A stretch of DNA of 61,447 nucleotides from JAZMZS01 sp045120955 (lineage in GTDB: Bacteria; Bacillota; Clostridia; Oscillospirales; CAG-272). The stretch spans positions 1 to 61,447 of the forward strand of contig JBGVFH010000038.1 of the NCBI GenBank assembly GCA_045120955.1, read 5' to 3'. This document shows positions 43,983-51,879 of the stretch, piece after piece. Position numbers and translations under genes: made by a program. The notes below the pieces were generated by a model, which was given only the letters and a program-made list of their open reading frames with translations, did no database searches and was not told the origin of the DNA. Numbering within the stretch: the first letter of the stretch is position 1; every line of letters begins with the position of its first letter.

Positions 43983-44321
43983 ATGGATACAACTAAGCTG
44001 TACGGTGAGGCGTATTCTCAGAGCAAGGTCTCTGAGGCGGCGTTTTGCCGTGCGTACAATGAGGCTGTTCGATATCTTCTTGCAAAATACGGGGAAAAGA
44101 ATGTAAGCGACGGCAGCGGTGCTTCGCTGTTTGTAAAAAAAGCGGGAGAGAAGACGTCGCTGAGATGCGTGTATTTCGGTGCGGTATGTGCGTATATAAG
44201 CTTTAGCGTGACGAAAGATGAAGCGAAAAAGGCGGAATTCATGCAATGCTCCGATGATGCCTATTGCAACGTGTGGAGGGAAAGGATAAAGGGCGCAAGA
44301 GTCAGGGGGTGCAGATTTTGA
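43983..44321 (+). CDS. Small head-completion/connector-like protein
   Basis: This 112-aa protein follows the coat gene; GGGGAGAATG precedes ATG 43983. It has a helical first half and a cysteine-containing second half. No family is recognised. Position suggests a head-completion or connector protein, but this is weak. Confidence 0.5.
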   Translation: MDTTKLYGEAYSQSKVSEAAFCRAYNEAVRYLLAKYGEKNVSDGSGASLFVKKAGEKTSLRCVYFGAVCAYISFSVTKDEAKKAEFMQCSDDAYCNVWRERIKGARVRGCRF

Positions 44322-44923
44322 TATTTGAGTGTTCTGTTACGGTAGATGGCCTTATCTCAAAGGTCAAGGAGTCGCTTGAAATATTTAATCCCCCCTCGGA
44401 TGACGTTCTGTATTCTATTCTGAACACATTTCTCGGGCAGCTTTATTCGGGCGTTATAAACGAAGTGCGCTGTGTTGAGATAGAAAATGGCGGTGGCGGC
44501 ACCTTTGCTCTGCCTGACACAGACGGAGAAAGGTATGCGTGCGTCCGTGCGTCCGACATAAAGAAGATATATGCAGACGGATATGAGTATGAGAGGGTAG
44601 ATGAGGATTATCCGTCTGCCCTGTGCACAGAAGATGACAGGCTCTATTTTATAAGCAGTGACGATGCTGTTGTTATTCTCGGTGCTGACACCGTACCCGA
44701 CACGATACAGCTATACTACAGGGCAATGCCAAAGTTATATTCCGCATCCGAGCCGCAGAGACTGCTGTGCTTGCCCGAGGAGTTTGTCACGCTCGCAGAA
44801 GCTAAGCTCAGATGCGAGATATACCGCTTGTGCGGGGAGGAGGCATTATGCTCTAACTGGACCGCGGAGTACAACAGCATTATTTCAAGCTTTAGAATAT
44901 GGCTGGAGGTGTGCGGTATATGA
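44318..44923 (+). CDS. Head-tail connector-like protein
   Basis: This 201-aa protein starts with TTG (44318) overlapping the previous stop, with GGGGG about 8 nt upstream. The N-terminal helix-rich part (VTVDGLISKVKESLEIFNPP) and the C-terminal LCLPEEFVTLAEAKLRCEIY helix resemble connector proteins such as P22 gp4. The middle is beta-rich. Assignment is by position and secondary structure pattern. Confidence 0.55.
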   Translation: MIFECSVTVDGLISKVKESLEIFNPPSDDVLYSILNTFLGQLYSGVINEVRCVEIENGGGGTFALPDTDGERYACVRASDIKKIYADGYEYERVDEDYPSALCTEDDRLYFISSDDAVVILGADTVPDTIQLYYRAMPKLYSASEPQRLLCLPEEFVTLAEAKLRCEIYRLCGEEALCSNWTAEYNSIISSFRIWLEVCGI

Positions 44924-46332
44924 GCGAAAGGCATAGACACTATCAGCTGTCTACACAGCCGAAAGCCCGTAAGGAATATAAATATGAGATAAAATCTCTG
45001 GGTGTTCTTGACAAGCGGGACAGCTATGACAGCGGAAATGCTGTGGAGATGCATAATATCGACACGCAAGGCTATCCGATGCTCAGATGTGCAAAGGCAG
45101 GGGCGCAGATAGGAGCAAGATTTGCCGGTACCATACTTGATCTGACGGTATGCGACGGTAAGATCTATATTCTGCGGCACGAGTCGGAGAGCTTGTTCAT
45201 TGATGAGGTAGACCCCGCAAGCGGATCTTCAAATACAATAACCGTAAGCTCCGAATCTTTGGATACTTCTGTTGATTATTCTTTGGTAAGATATAACGAA
45301 TTTGGGTCTCAGACAGATCCTATCGGAGGTCAGTATACGAAAAAAATGCTCATTCTTCCCGATTACATAACGGGAGACATTGACGGCAGCGGCGGATACA
45401 CGTTCTGCCGCACCGAACAGGTGCCGTCGGCTCAGGTCGGTACGGTGTTTATGTCGAGAGTTTTTTGTGCTGAGAACGGCAAGGTTTTTGCTTCTAATTT
45501 CAATGACGTTTGCACATATGAATTCGACACGGCGGATGAGTCTCTCGGCTCAAACGCATGGATGAGCAACACTCAGTCCAACACCAAGGCTGACGGAGAT
45601 ATCACGGCGCTTGCTGTATATGACGGTCACGTCGTGCTGTTCAAGCGTGACTACATGATGCAGGTATACAACAACAAAAATCCGTTTCGTTTGGTCGAGG
45701 TAGGCTCTTATGGATGCATCTCAAGGCAGGCTATATGTGAGTTTGACGGCAAGCTTGCTTTCGTCAGCCCTCAAGGGGTCATGCTTTACTCAGGGGGATA
45801 TCCGTATTTTATCGGAAAGGAGCTGTGCATCGACGACTGGGAGGGAACGCTTTTGTGTGCGTCGGGGGAGCTTCTTTATATGTATGTGCCGTCACGCTCG
45901 ACCGTTTACGTTTACGATGCGGAGCATGAATGCTGGGGAAACACAAACTCCGGCGGTAATATAAGCTTTATGTGCGGAGATTTTTCGGGTGCTTATTATA
46001 TGCTCGGCCACTATTTATACTGCTTTGGCAAAGGCGGACAATCGGCATTCAGTATAAAGACCGCAAAAAGCTCTCTCGGTTATGAGGGGAGAAAGCGCAT
46101 TTGCGCTCTCGGCGGTGAGGTGATAGTCGGCGAGCAATCAGAGGTGACGGTCAGTCTATGCGACGAGAACGGCGAGACACACCAAATAAAGCATATAAAC
46201 TCACCCGGTGCATACTTCATAAATCAGCGGATATGCGGTATTGCTGTGCAGTATGCCTGCATTTCGCTCAACGGTCTGGGAGACGTCAGCATGGGTGATT
46301 TTTCGCTTACTTATAAAAAGGAGGATGAGTGA
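44920..46332 (+). CDS. Tail hub/DNA-stabilisation protein, beta-propeller-like (gp10-like)
   Basis: This 470-aa protein consists of repeated beta segments of the type VCDGKIYILRHES, AVYDGHVVLFKRDYM and YMLGHYLYCFGKGG, consistent with a beta propeller. Its length is very near P22 gp10 (472 aa) and it follows the connector gene in the same order as in P22. The start overlaps the previous stop (ATGA) with GGAGG upstream. Identity inferred from length, order and repeats. Confidence 0.6.
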   Translation: MSERHRHYQLSTQPKARKEYKYEIKSLGVLDKRDSYDSGNAVEMHNIDTQGYPMLRCAKAGAQIGARFAGTILDLTVCDGKIYILRHESESLFIDEVDPASGSSNTITVSSESLDTSVDYSLVRYNEFGSQTDPIGGQYTKKMLILPDYITGDIDGSGGYTFCRTEQVPSAQVGTVFMSRVFCAENGKVFASNFNDVCTYEFDTADESLGSNAWMSNTQSNTKADGDITALAVYDGHVVLFKRDYMMQVYNNKNPFRLVEVGSYGCISRQAICEFDGKLAFVSPQGVMLYSGGYPYFIGKELCIDDWEGTLLCASGELLYMYVPSRSTVYVYDAEHECWGNTNSGGNISFMCGDFSGAYYMLGHYLYCFGKGGQSAFSIKTAKSSLGYEGRKRICALGGEVIVGEQSEVTVSLCDENGETHQIKHINSPGAYFINQRICGIAVQYACISLNGLGDVSMGDFSLTYKKEDE

Positions 46333-47063
46333 CGGTGACATTCAAGGAGATAGAAGCGGAGGTAATAAGACTCGGCAAGCTGCTTGATGACAGGATAGCT
46401 GAGGACATAAAATACCGCAGAATGATAGAGGATCTGATGTACAATCTCTCATTTGAAAATATGCCGTCGGTACAAGAGGAGACGCAGAAAACTGCATCTG
46501 CGGTATCGGCGATCGTCGGAACCATTGACGGAGTGAGTGCGGGCATCAGCAGTATCGAGCAGACGGTAGATGCTCAGGGTGCTAAGATAGCACTTGTAGT
46601 CGGGAAGGGAGACTCGGGGGAAGACGTGATAAACACGGCGAGCATTGTCAGCGCCATAAACAGCTCCGGCTCAAGCATCAAGATGTCTGCCGATAAAATT
46701 CAGTTTGAAGGGTCGGATGTGACCTTTGACACGAATGTATTGCGTGTGGATGCGGACGGGTGTGTCAGCTTTTCCGCTCCGCTCTCCGCACCTACGGTTT
46801 ACGCATCAAACGGCAACTTCAACGGAAGAGTGGATCTCGGAAGCACAGAGGGGCTGACAGGGTATGTTTATCTGAACAGCGGTGAGTCAAATCAGCTTGA
46901 GATAGTAGGAGACGGAGGCGTATACATAAGTACGGAGTCTGAGAGCGGTGACAGCTCGGGTTATGTGGAGATATACGGCGACGGGCTGTACTTTAACAGC
47001 AATGAGGTGCTCACAAAATCTGCGGGCGACATTCAATATCTTAAAGCTAAGCTCGGGCTGTGA
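46329..47063 (+). CDS. Tail fibre/needle-like protein with coiled coil
   Basis: This 244-aa protein has a coiled-coil-like N-terminus (residues ~1-110), then Gly/Ser-rich beta repeats (SSGSSIKMSADKIQFEG, YLNSGESNQLEIVGDGG, SGYVEIYGDGLYFNS), a pattern of trimeric fibres. It starts with GTG overlapping the hub gene stop. It could be the tail needle or a short spike. No enzyme domain is visible. Confidence 0.6.
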   Translation: MTVTFKEIEAEVIRLGKLLDDRIAEDIKYRRMIEDLMYNLSFENMPSVQEETQKTASAVSAIVGTIDGVSAGISSIEQTVDAQGAKIALVVGKGDSGEDVINTASIVSAINSSGSSIKMSADKIQFEGSDVTFDTNVLRVDADGCVSFSAPLSAPTVYASNGNFNGRVDLGSTEGLTGYVYLNSGESNQLEIVGDGGVYISTESESGDSSGYVEIYGDGLYFNSNEVLTKSAGDIQYLKAKLGL

Positions 47064-47082
47064 TATTACATAGGAGGTAAAA

Positions 47083-48021
47083 ATGGCAAGTATAAAAGAA
47101 ATTGCAACGGCGGCATCGGATATTATTTTTTCAAATGAGGGCAGCTACGGCAGCATCAACCGTGACGACAACGGCGCACTTTCTGTAGGAAAGCTCCAAT
47201 GGCACGGAGAACGTGCACGGGCGCTGTTGCTGAAGATCATCGAGGCAATACCGCAGATATCTGCACAGCTTCTCGGTGATATATATACGGAGTTGATGCA
47301 GGGGGCAAGCTGGTCGCAAAGAGTGCTTGACTCGGAGGAGTCCAATCGTGTCAGCGCACTTTTGCTGCAGGAGAGATCAAAGCAAATACAGGATGAATGT
47401 GCAATAGAGGACATATGCACGGACATCGAAAGAGGCGTAATGTACGGTCTTTGTCACAGCGGAGCGCTGATATATTTTGCAGACGGTGCCAACCAATACG
47501 GAAGATACTCACAGCTCTGGAAGGATGCTGTGTGCAAAGCACTTGAGCATGGGGGAGATATTGAGGCGATGCACAATGCTATACTTTCGCTGACAAGCTC
47601 TCATCTTCAACGCAGACAAAGAACATACGAGAAGGTAAGAAGCCTCGGGATATGCAATGAGTATCTTGACGGCTGTGAAAAGGCAGAAGATGCCGAAGTT
47701 AATGCACAGAAGGAGAAGAAAATGACACATACAGTTGTGAGAGGGGATACTCTCAGCGAGATCAGCCTGCAATACGGTGTGGATATTGAGAGCATAATTG
47801 AAAGCAACAAAGCTAAGTACCGAAATATTACAAGGGATCATATTGTATGCGGCTGGGTGCTCGAAATTCCATGTATTCAGACAGAGGACGAATATGAGCA
47901 GGCTCTCAAGGTGCTTACGGATGAGGGCATTGTTGACAGCGAGCTTGTATCGAAGATAAACAATGAGGCGGCTGTGATCGCACTCTATCGTCTTTGGTGT
48001 TCGACAAAGAGAGTCGGGTGA
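47083..48021 (+). CDS. Endolysin with lysozyme-like domain and LysM
   Basis: This 312-aa protein has an N-terminal lysozyme-like domain (SNEGSYGSINRDDNGALSVGKLQWHG, with the candidate Glu in NEGSYG), a linker and a LysM domain (about residues 215-258, THTVVRGDTLSEISLQYGVD), followed by a tail helix. It would cut peptidoglycan to release particles or to let DNA enter. There is no signal peptide, so export needs the neighbouring holin. GGAGG precedes ATG. Confidence 0.8.
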   Translation: MASIKEIATAASDIIFSNEGSYGSINRDDNGALSVGKLQWHGERARALLLKIIEAIPQISAQLLGDIYTELMQGASWSQRVLDSEESNRVSALLLQERSKQIQDECAIEDICTDIERGVMYGLCHSGALIYFADGANQYGRYSQLWKDAVCKALEHGGDIEAMHNAILSLTSSHLQRRQRTYEKVRSLGICNEYLDGCEKAEDAEVNAQKEKKMTHTVVRGDTLSEISLQYGVDIESIIESNKAKYRNITRDHIVCGWVLEIPCIQTEDEYEQALKVLTDEGIVDSELVSKINNEAAVIALYRLWCSTKRVG

Positions 48022-48025
48022 GGGT

Positions 48026-48310
48026 ATGAATGAGGCTGTTATAAGCATTATATGTGCAATAGCCGGCGCACTTTTCGGTTTTTCTTCCTACAAAAGATAT
48101 GTTAAGAAGGATGGTGCCGACACCGGCCGCGATCGCTCGGATATCGAATACATAAAGAGAAGGACCGATGATATTCTGCTTGAACAGAAAAACACGAACA
48201 TGACTCTTTCGTCTCATGCGGAACGCATAACAAGAGTGGAAGAAAGCGTAAAGCAGGCGCATAAACGGATTGACGGTATCGGCAACGGCACCGGTACTAT
48301 CAGTCAGTAG
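48026..48310 (+). CDS. Membrane-anchored coiled-coil protein, lysis cassette
   Basis: This 94-aa protein has an N-terminal hydrophobic helix (residues ~3-20) and a C-terminal coiled coil (HAERITRVEESVKQAHKRID). This topology recalls XhlA-type holin partners. It lies between endolysin and holin. Confidence 0.6.
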   Translation: MNEAVISIICAIAGALFGFSSYKRYVKKDGADTGRDRSDIEYIKRRTDDILLEQKNTNMTLSSHAERITRVEESVKQAHKRIDGIGNGTGTISQ

Positions 48311-48344
48311 AGATTATTTTTACTATAAGAGGGGAGAACTTGAA

Positions 48345-48674
48345 ATGATCGATATTATAATCGGAGTATTGCCGTATATTGCGGCAATGTTGGTTGCTGT
48401 GCTGTTTTTTGCCGTTTACAGAGGCGGACTGAAAAAGCAGGCAAAACAGCTGTTGCTATGTCTTGTGAACACGGCGGAGCAGACATACGGCGGGGGCTGC
48501 GGCAAGCTCAAGTATTCTGCAGTGGCATCAAAGCTCTACGAGATGATGCCTAAGCTTTTTAAGTTTATATTTTCGGAGAAAATGATAGCGAATATGATAG
48601 AGAAGGCGGTAGCTGACATGAAAGAGTTTCTTTGTGACGGCGATGACGGTCAGGGTAAGGAGGCGCAGACATGA
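48345..48674 (+). CDS. Holin of the LLH type
   Basis: This 109-aa protein has one N-terminal membrane helix (IIIGVLPYIAAMLVAVLFFAVY) and a C-terminal segment (AEQTYGGGCGKLKYSAVASKLYEMMP) like the LL-H holin family, whose members share the GxGxxKYxxV.xxlYxxxP pattern. The start ATG 48345 follows GGGGAG. With the endolysin it forms a lysis cassette. Confidence 0.75.
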   Translation: MIDIIIGVLPYIAAMLVAVLFFAVYRGGLKKQAKQLLLCLVNTAEQTYGGGCGKLKYSAVASKLYEMMPKLFKFIFSEKMIANMIEKAVADMKEFLCDGDDGQGKEAQT

Positions 48675-49564
48675 GCAGAAATGCAGAAAATGTGCGCAAG
48701 ATGCGCAACCAAATACTTGACAAAATGGAAAGCGGAGAGGATGCAAGCCAAGCGATGTCCTCGCTCTATGACTACAGAAATGACAGACACAATATTGCTA
48801 CGGGAGCAAATACCGTAAGTTCATCACAGAAGGAAATCATCTATCAGTCGGGTAGTGACAAGAGCACGGCACAAGGCACCGCAACAAGCGCAAGCGACGG
48901 TACGTGGGAGAGCTCAAGCGGCAGTATTGAGGATTATGAGAAAAAGCTGACCGGTGCGGTGAGTGCTCAGAGAGAGGTAAAGGACAGCATCGAAAGCTAT
49001 ATAGAGTCGCTTTCCGAAAAATACGACAGTATGCTCGAAAAGCTCACGGAGGGCAACTACAGGGACTATGAGCTGTATGACGATATTGTCTCTGAATATG
49101 AAGCACTTGGTGAAAAAATGTCAAACAGCGCTGTTGCTGACGCAGCAGCTCAGAACTCGGGAAATATTGATACACTTGCGGCTGCAAATGCTCACAGGCA
49201 AGTGATATCATACAAAAAAGCGGGAGATGAGGCGGCAAGAGACGCATACAATGAAAGTGTAAGCAATATTGCAGACTCGCTTTCTCAGTATATATCCGAT
49301 GCAACAGATGCTTATTCTTTGCTCTCTCAGTCGGCGGAGCGTGAGGATGACTTTAATCTTTCATTGCTTGATGCGTATTCGGATTATCAGAGCGCAAAGA
49401 GCAAGGCGGCGGAAAGCAGCGGTAACAGCGGCATCGATCTTGACCGTTTGCAGGAGCTTGACGAAGATGATGCATCAAAGAGGTATGATACGTACATGGA
49501 TATGCTGATAAGCATATATCCCGAGTACGGCGAGGAAATTCGGAATATTTTTCATCCGATTTAA
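48671..49564 (+). CDS. Helical protein, possible ejection (internal) protein
   Basis: This 297-aa protein is acidic, serine- and alanine-rich and helical (KKLTGAVSAQREVKDSIESY, NVSNIADSLSQYISDATDAY-type heptads), with a low-complexity patch near residue 70. It overlaps the holin gene by 4 nt and ends the block. P22-like phages encode ejected internal proteins; the composition fits, but no family is recognised. A terminator follows at 49606. Confidence 0.45.
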   Translation: MSRNAENVRKMRNQILDKMESGEDASQAMSSLYDYRNDRHNIATGANTVSSSQKEIIYQSGSDKSTAQGTATSASDGTWESSSGSIEDYEKKLTGAVSAQREVKDSIESYIESLSEKYDSMLEKLTEGNYRDYELYDDIVSEYEALGEKMSNSAVADAAAQNSGNIDTLAAANAHRQVISYKKAGDEAARDAYNESVSNIADSLSQYISDATDAYSLLSQSAEREDDFNLSLLDAYSDYQSAKSKAAESSGNSGIDLDRLQELDEDDASKRYDTYMDMLISIYPEYGEEIRNIFHPI

Positions 49565-49605
49565 GAATATTACTGCTTGTAAGGCTTACACGGGCGGATA
49601 TGACA

Positions 49606-49650
49606 AAAATACTTGCAAACAAAAAATTTGCAAGTATTTTGTTTTTTTAC
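49606..49650 (+). terminator. Terminator after the particle block
   Basis: The 14-nt arms at 49606-49619 and 49627-49640 pair perfectly, followed by GTTTTTTT. It ends the block transcript just before element copy D. Confidence 0.85.
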
Positions 49651-49755
49651 TGCATAGGAAATTGCGTAATTACGCCCCGCCGTTTGATTGAGTTAAAGAA
49701 ATTTCAAAGATACAATAGGCGGGAGGATGGGTGCGGGCACTGCGCGCTTTTTTTA
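49642..49755 (+). repeat. Dispersed structured element, copy D
   Basis: Outer stem CCCGCC/GGCGGG kept; inner stem TTTGA/TCAAA instead of TTTGG/CCAAA in copies A and B, a compensatory change. The 5' part contains a perfect palindrome GCGTAATTACGC. The terminal hairpin has one mismatch (GCGGGC/GCGCGC), followed by a T-run. Confidence 0.8.
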
Positions 49756-49784
49756 TAAATGTACTTTTTATCGGACAAATATTC

Positions 49785-49793
49785 TGCTATAAT
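49785..49793 (+). promoter_or_regulatory. Extended -10 promoter of the 5'-nucleotidase gene
   Basis: TGCTATAAT at 49785-49793 is an extended -10 box; the -35 at 17 bp (TTTTTA) is weak. It leaves a leader of about 117 nt that contains short possible hairpins (such as AAGGATCC/GGATCTT) but no riboswitch class I recognise. Confidence 0.65.
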
Positions 49794-49916
49794 ATATACA
49801 GAAGGATCCTAAATTGTCAAAGTGAAGTTCGGATCTTTGAGGCAAAAACGAGTCGAAGGTTCGGCTGTTCGGACAATAGGCAGAGAGACGGAAAACCGTT
49901 ATTTGAGGAGGTACAT

Positions 49917-50807
49917 ATGGTAAAGCTTGATAAGGTTTTGGTAGTGGGGGTATCCTCCCGTGCTCTTTTTGATATGAGCGAGGGGAACCGTATATTTGAG
50001 CAGAGAGGACTTGCTGAATACAGCGAATACATGAGAGCACACGAGTCTGAGCCGCTCGCTCCGGGGAGCGCTTTTGGTCTTATAAAGGCGCTTTTGCGGT
50101 TGAATGACAGCGACAGAAGGCGTGTCGAGGTAATCATAATGTCAAGAAACAGCGCTGACACGAGCCTGCGTATTTTTAATTCTCTGAAGCACTACGGGCT
50201 TGACATAACAAGGGCTGTGCTGACCAGCGGTGCGCCTCTTGCGCCGTATCTGAATGCGTTTTGCGCTGATCTGTTTTTGTCGGCAGATGAGGAGGACGTC
50301 AAAAAAGCAATAAGCTCAAAGGTGGCGGCAGGCATAATATGCACCGACAGAGGAGGGTATGATGCAGACGAGGTCATAGATACGCTAAAGATCGCTTTTG
50401 ACGGAGATGCGGTGCTGTTTTCGGGTGAGGCTGACGAGATATGGAAAGAAAAGGGAGAGGGTGAGTTTATTAAAAACGAGGTGCAAAATGCTGAAACACC
50501 TCTGCCCGAGGGGCCGTTTGCTCCTCTGCTCAAAACACTCTCGTTTTTGCAAAACGAGTTTGAGGGGGCTCAGAGACCGATACGAACGGCTCTCGTTACT
50601 GCGAGAAACGCACCTACTCACGAGAGGGTAATACGCACGCTCAGAGCGTGGGACGTAAAGATAGACGAGGCTTTTTTCCTCGGCGGCATGGATAAGCGTG
50701 AGTTCCTTCATGCATTCGGTGCTCATATTTTCTTTGACGATGCTCCCGCAAACACCGAGTCGGCAAAAGAAGTGGTTGCGACTGCAAGAGTTCCTGTCAG
50801 TATGTAG
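49917..50807 (+). CDS. 5'-nucleotidase (cytosolic type, PF06189-like)
   Basis: This 296-aa protein would dephosphorylate nucleoside monophosphates. It has VVGVSSRALFDMSEGN, APGSAFGLIKALLRLN, VEVIIMSRNSADTSLRIFNS and FLGGMDKREFLHAFGAHIFF, which match this family in order. ATG 49917 follows GAGGAGGT; the longer frame to 49731 would run through element D and the promoter. It may balance the purine pools produced by the pur operon (inference). Confidence 0.85.
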   Translation: MVKLDKVLVVGVSSRALFDMSEGNRIFEQRGLAEYSEYMRAHESEPLAPGSAFGLIKALLRLNDSDRRRVEVIIMSRNSADTSLRIFNSLKHYGLDITRAVLTSGAPLAPYLNAFCADLFLSADEEDVKKAISSKVAAGIICTDRGGYDADEVIDTLKIAFDGDAVLFSGEADEIWKEKGEGEFIKNEVQNAETPLPEGPFAPLLKTLSFLQNEFEGAQRPIRTALVTARNAPTHERVIRTLRAWDVKIDEAFFLGGMDKREFLHAFGAHIFFDDAPANTESAKEVVATARVPVSM

Positions 50808-50855
50808 ATAAAATATGCAGAAATTGTAAATTTATATATTAGTGGGATGAAGCTA

Positions 50856-50885
50856 TTGATTTTTTTATTTGACCGAGCGTATAAT
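50856..50885 (+). promoter_or_regulatory. Promoter of the lipid kinase gene
   Basis: TTGATT at 50856-50861 and TATAAT at 50880-50885 are 18 bp apart. Confidence 0.65.
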
Positions 50886-50948
50886 ATATTTAGTTGTACA
50901 AAACGTTCAAATTTTGTGTATTTTTGATTGCGCTGAAGGGGTAAAATA

Positions 50949-51833
50949 ATGAGGGTATCTATTATAGTTAATCCGGTTGCCGGGAAAATGCGTGTAAAAT
51001 CAAATCTGTTCGATATCGTGCAGAAGTTTTGCAATGCGGGATATACTGTTAATATATCTGTAACCAAAGCGAGAGGCGATGCGATAGAGCTTGCAAGCGC
51101 TCTTACTAAGGATGTATGTGATGCGGTGATATGCGCAGGCGGTGACGGAACGCTAAACGAGGTCATATGCGGTATCATGCGCTCAGGCTCACAGCTTCCT
51201 ATCGGGTACATCCCATGCGGAAGTACAAACGATTTTGCTCAAAGCATGAAGCTATCCTCAAATCCCGTGGCTGCGACAGAGCGTATAATAGAAGGGACGG
51301 CACAGCCCTTTGACATAGGACTTTTTTGCGGCAGGAGAAATTTTTCCTATATTGCGTCGTTTGGTGCTTTTACAGAGACATCTTACACTACCTCTCAGCA
51401 AATGAAAAATGCGCTCGGACATTTTGCGTATGTGCTTGAAGGAGTGAAAAGCCTCGGAAACATAAAACCGTACAAGGTCACGGTATCCGAAAACGGAAGG
51501 TCTTTTTCGGGTGAGTATGTTTTCGGTGCTGTTGCAAATTCCACGTCTATTGCAGGAATTTTTAAGCTGAGCCCGGGGGTCGTTGATACAAACGACGGCA
51601 AGTTTGAAGTCATACTTGCAAAAAATCCCAAGAATGCAAACGAGCTAAACGAGCTGATAGGAGCAGTATTTACGGCAAATCTGAAAAGTCCGATGCTTAC
51701 TTACTTCAAAGCGTCAAAGGTGGAGTTTAAGTGTGAGAACACTATATCATGGACGCTTGACGGGGAACAGGCGGACGGCTGTGCGAGCACCGTTATTGAA
51801 AATCTGCATAACAAGATATATTTGATAAGGTAA
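50949..51833 (+). CDS. Diacylglycerol/lipid kinase, YegS/DagK family
   Basis: This 294-aa protein has NPVAGKMR at the N-terminus, the nucleotide-binding CAGGDGTLNEVICGIM and LPIGYIPCGSTNDFAQS, then the C-terminal beta domain with DLG-like FDIGLFCGRRNFSYIASFG and WTLDGEQADG. It phosphorylates diacylglycerol or a related lipid at the membrane. It is transcribed alone and ends in a strong terminator. Confidence 0.92.
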   Translation: MRVSIIVNPVAGKMRVKSNLFDIVQKFCNAGYTVNISVTKARGDAIELASALTKDVCDAVICAGGDGTLNEVICGIMRSGSQLPIGYIPCGSTNDFAQSMKLSSNPVAATERIIEGTAQPFDIGLFCGRRNFSYIASFGAFTETSYTTSQQMKNALGHFAYVLEGVKSLGNIKPYKVTVSENGRSFSGEYVFGAVANSTSIAGIFKLSPGVVDTNDGKFEVILAKNPKNANELNELIGAVFTANLKSPMLTYFKASKVEFKCENTISWTLDGEQADGCASTVIENLHNKIYLIR

Positions 51834-51879
51834 AAATGAGCCTCGCAAACGACTTTGATCGTTTGCGAGGCTCATTTTT
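51832..51879. terminator. Bidirectional terminator between convergent genes
   Basis: The 21-nt arms at 51832-51852 and 51859-51879 pair perfectly around CTTTGA. It overlaps the stop codons of the lipid kinase and folC. Confidence 0.92.

Larger units (their letters stand above)
37774..49564 (+). mobile_element. Podovirus-like particle gene block (domesticated prophage or GTA-like candidate)
   Basis: Fifteen same-direction genes, many overlapping by 4 bp, encode packaging, head, connector, tail and lysis proteins in P22-like order. There is no integrase, excisionase, repressor, replication, recombination or tape-measure gene, and housekeeping genes lie on both sides. The terminase catalytic motifs and all large structural genes are intact, so it is not an obvious decaying remnant. 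Alternatives are a defective prophage, a satellite that needs a helper, or a gene-transfer agent. Confidence 0.7.

Noticed and set aside
25933..49755. The four dispersed elements as a CRISPR array or as insertion-sequence ends
   Set aside because: Copies are single, kilobases apart, lack regular spacers and any transposase or terminal inverted repeats; a structured RNA or terminator family fits better.
35766..49755. Copies C and D as phage att sites of the particle block
   Set aside because: The same element also occurs at 25.9 and 28.4 kb away from phage genes, the two copies differ considerably, and there is no integrase. Kept only as a low-weight observation.
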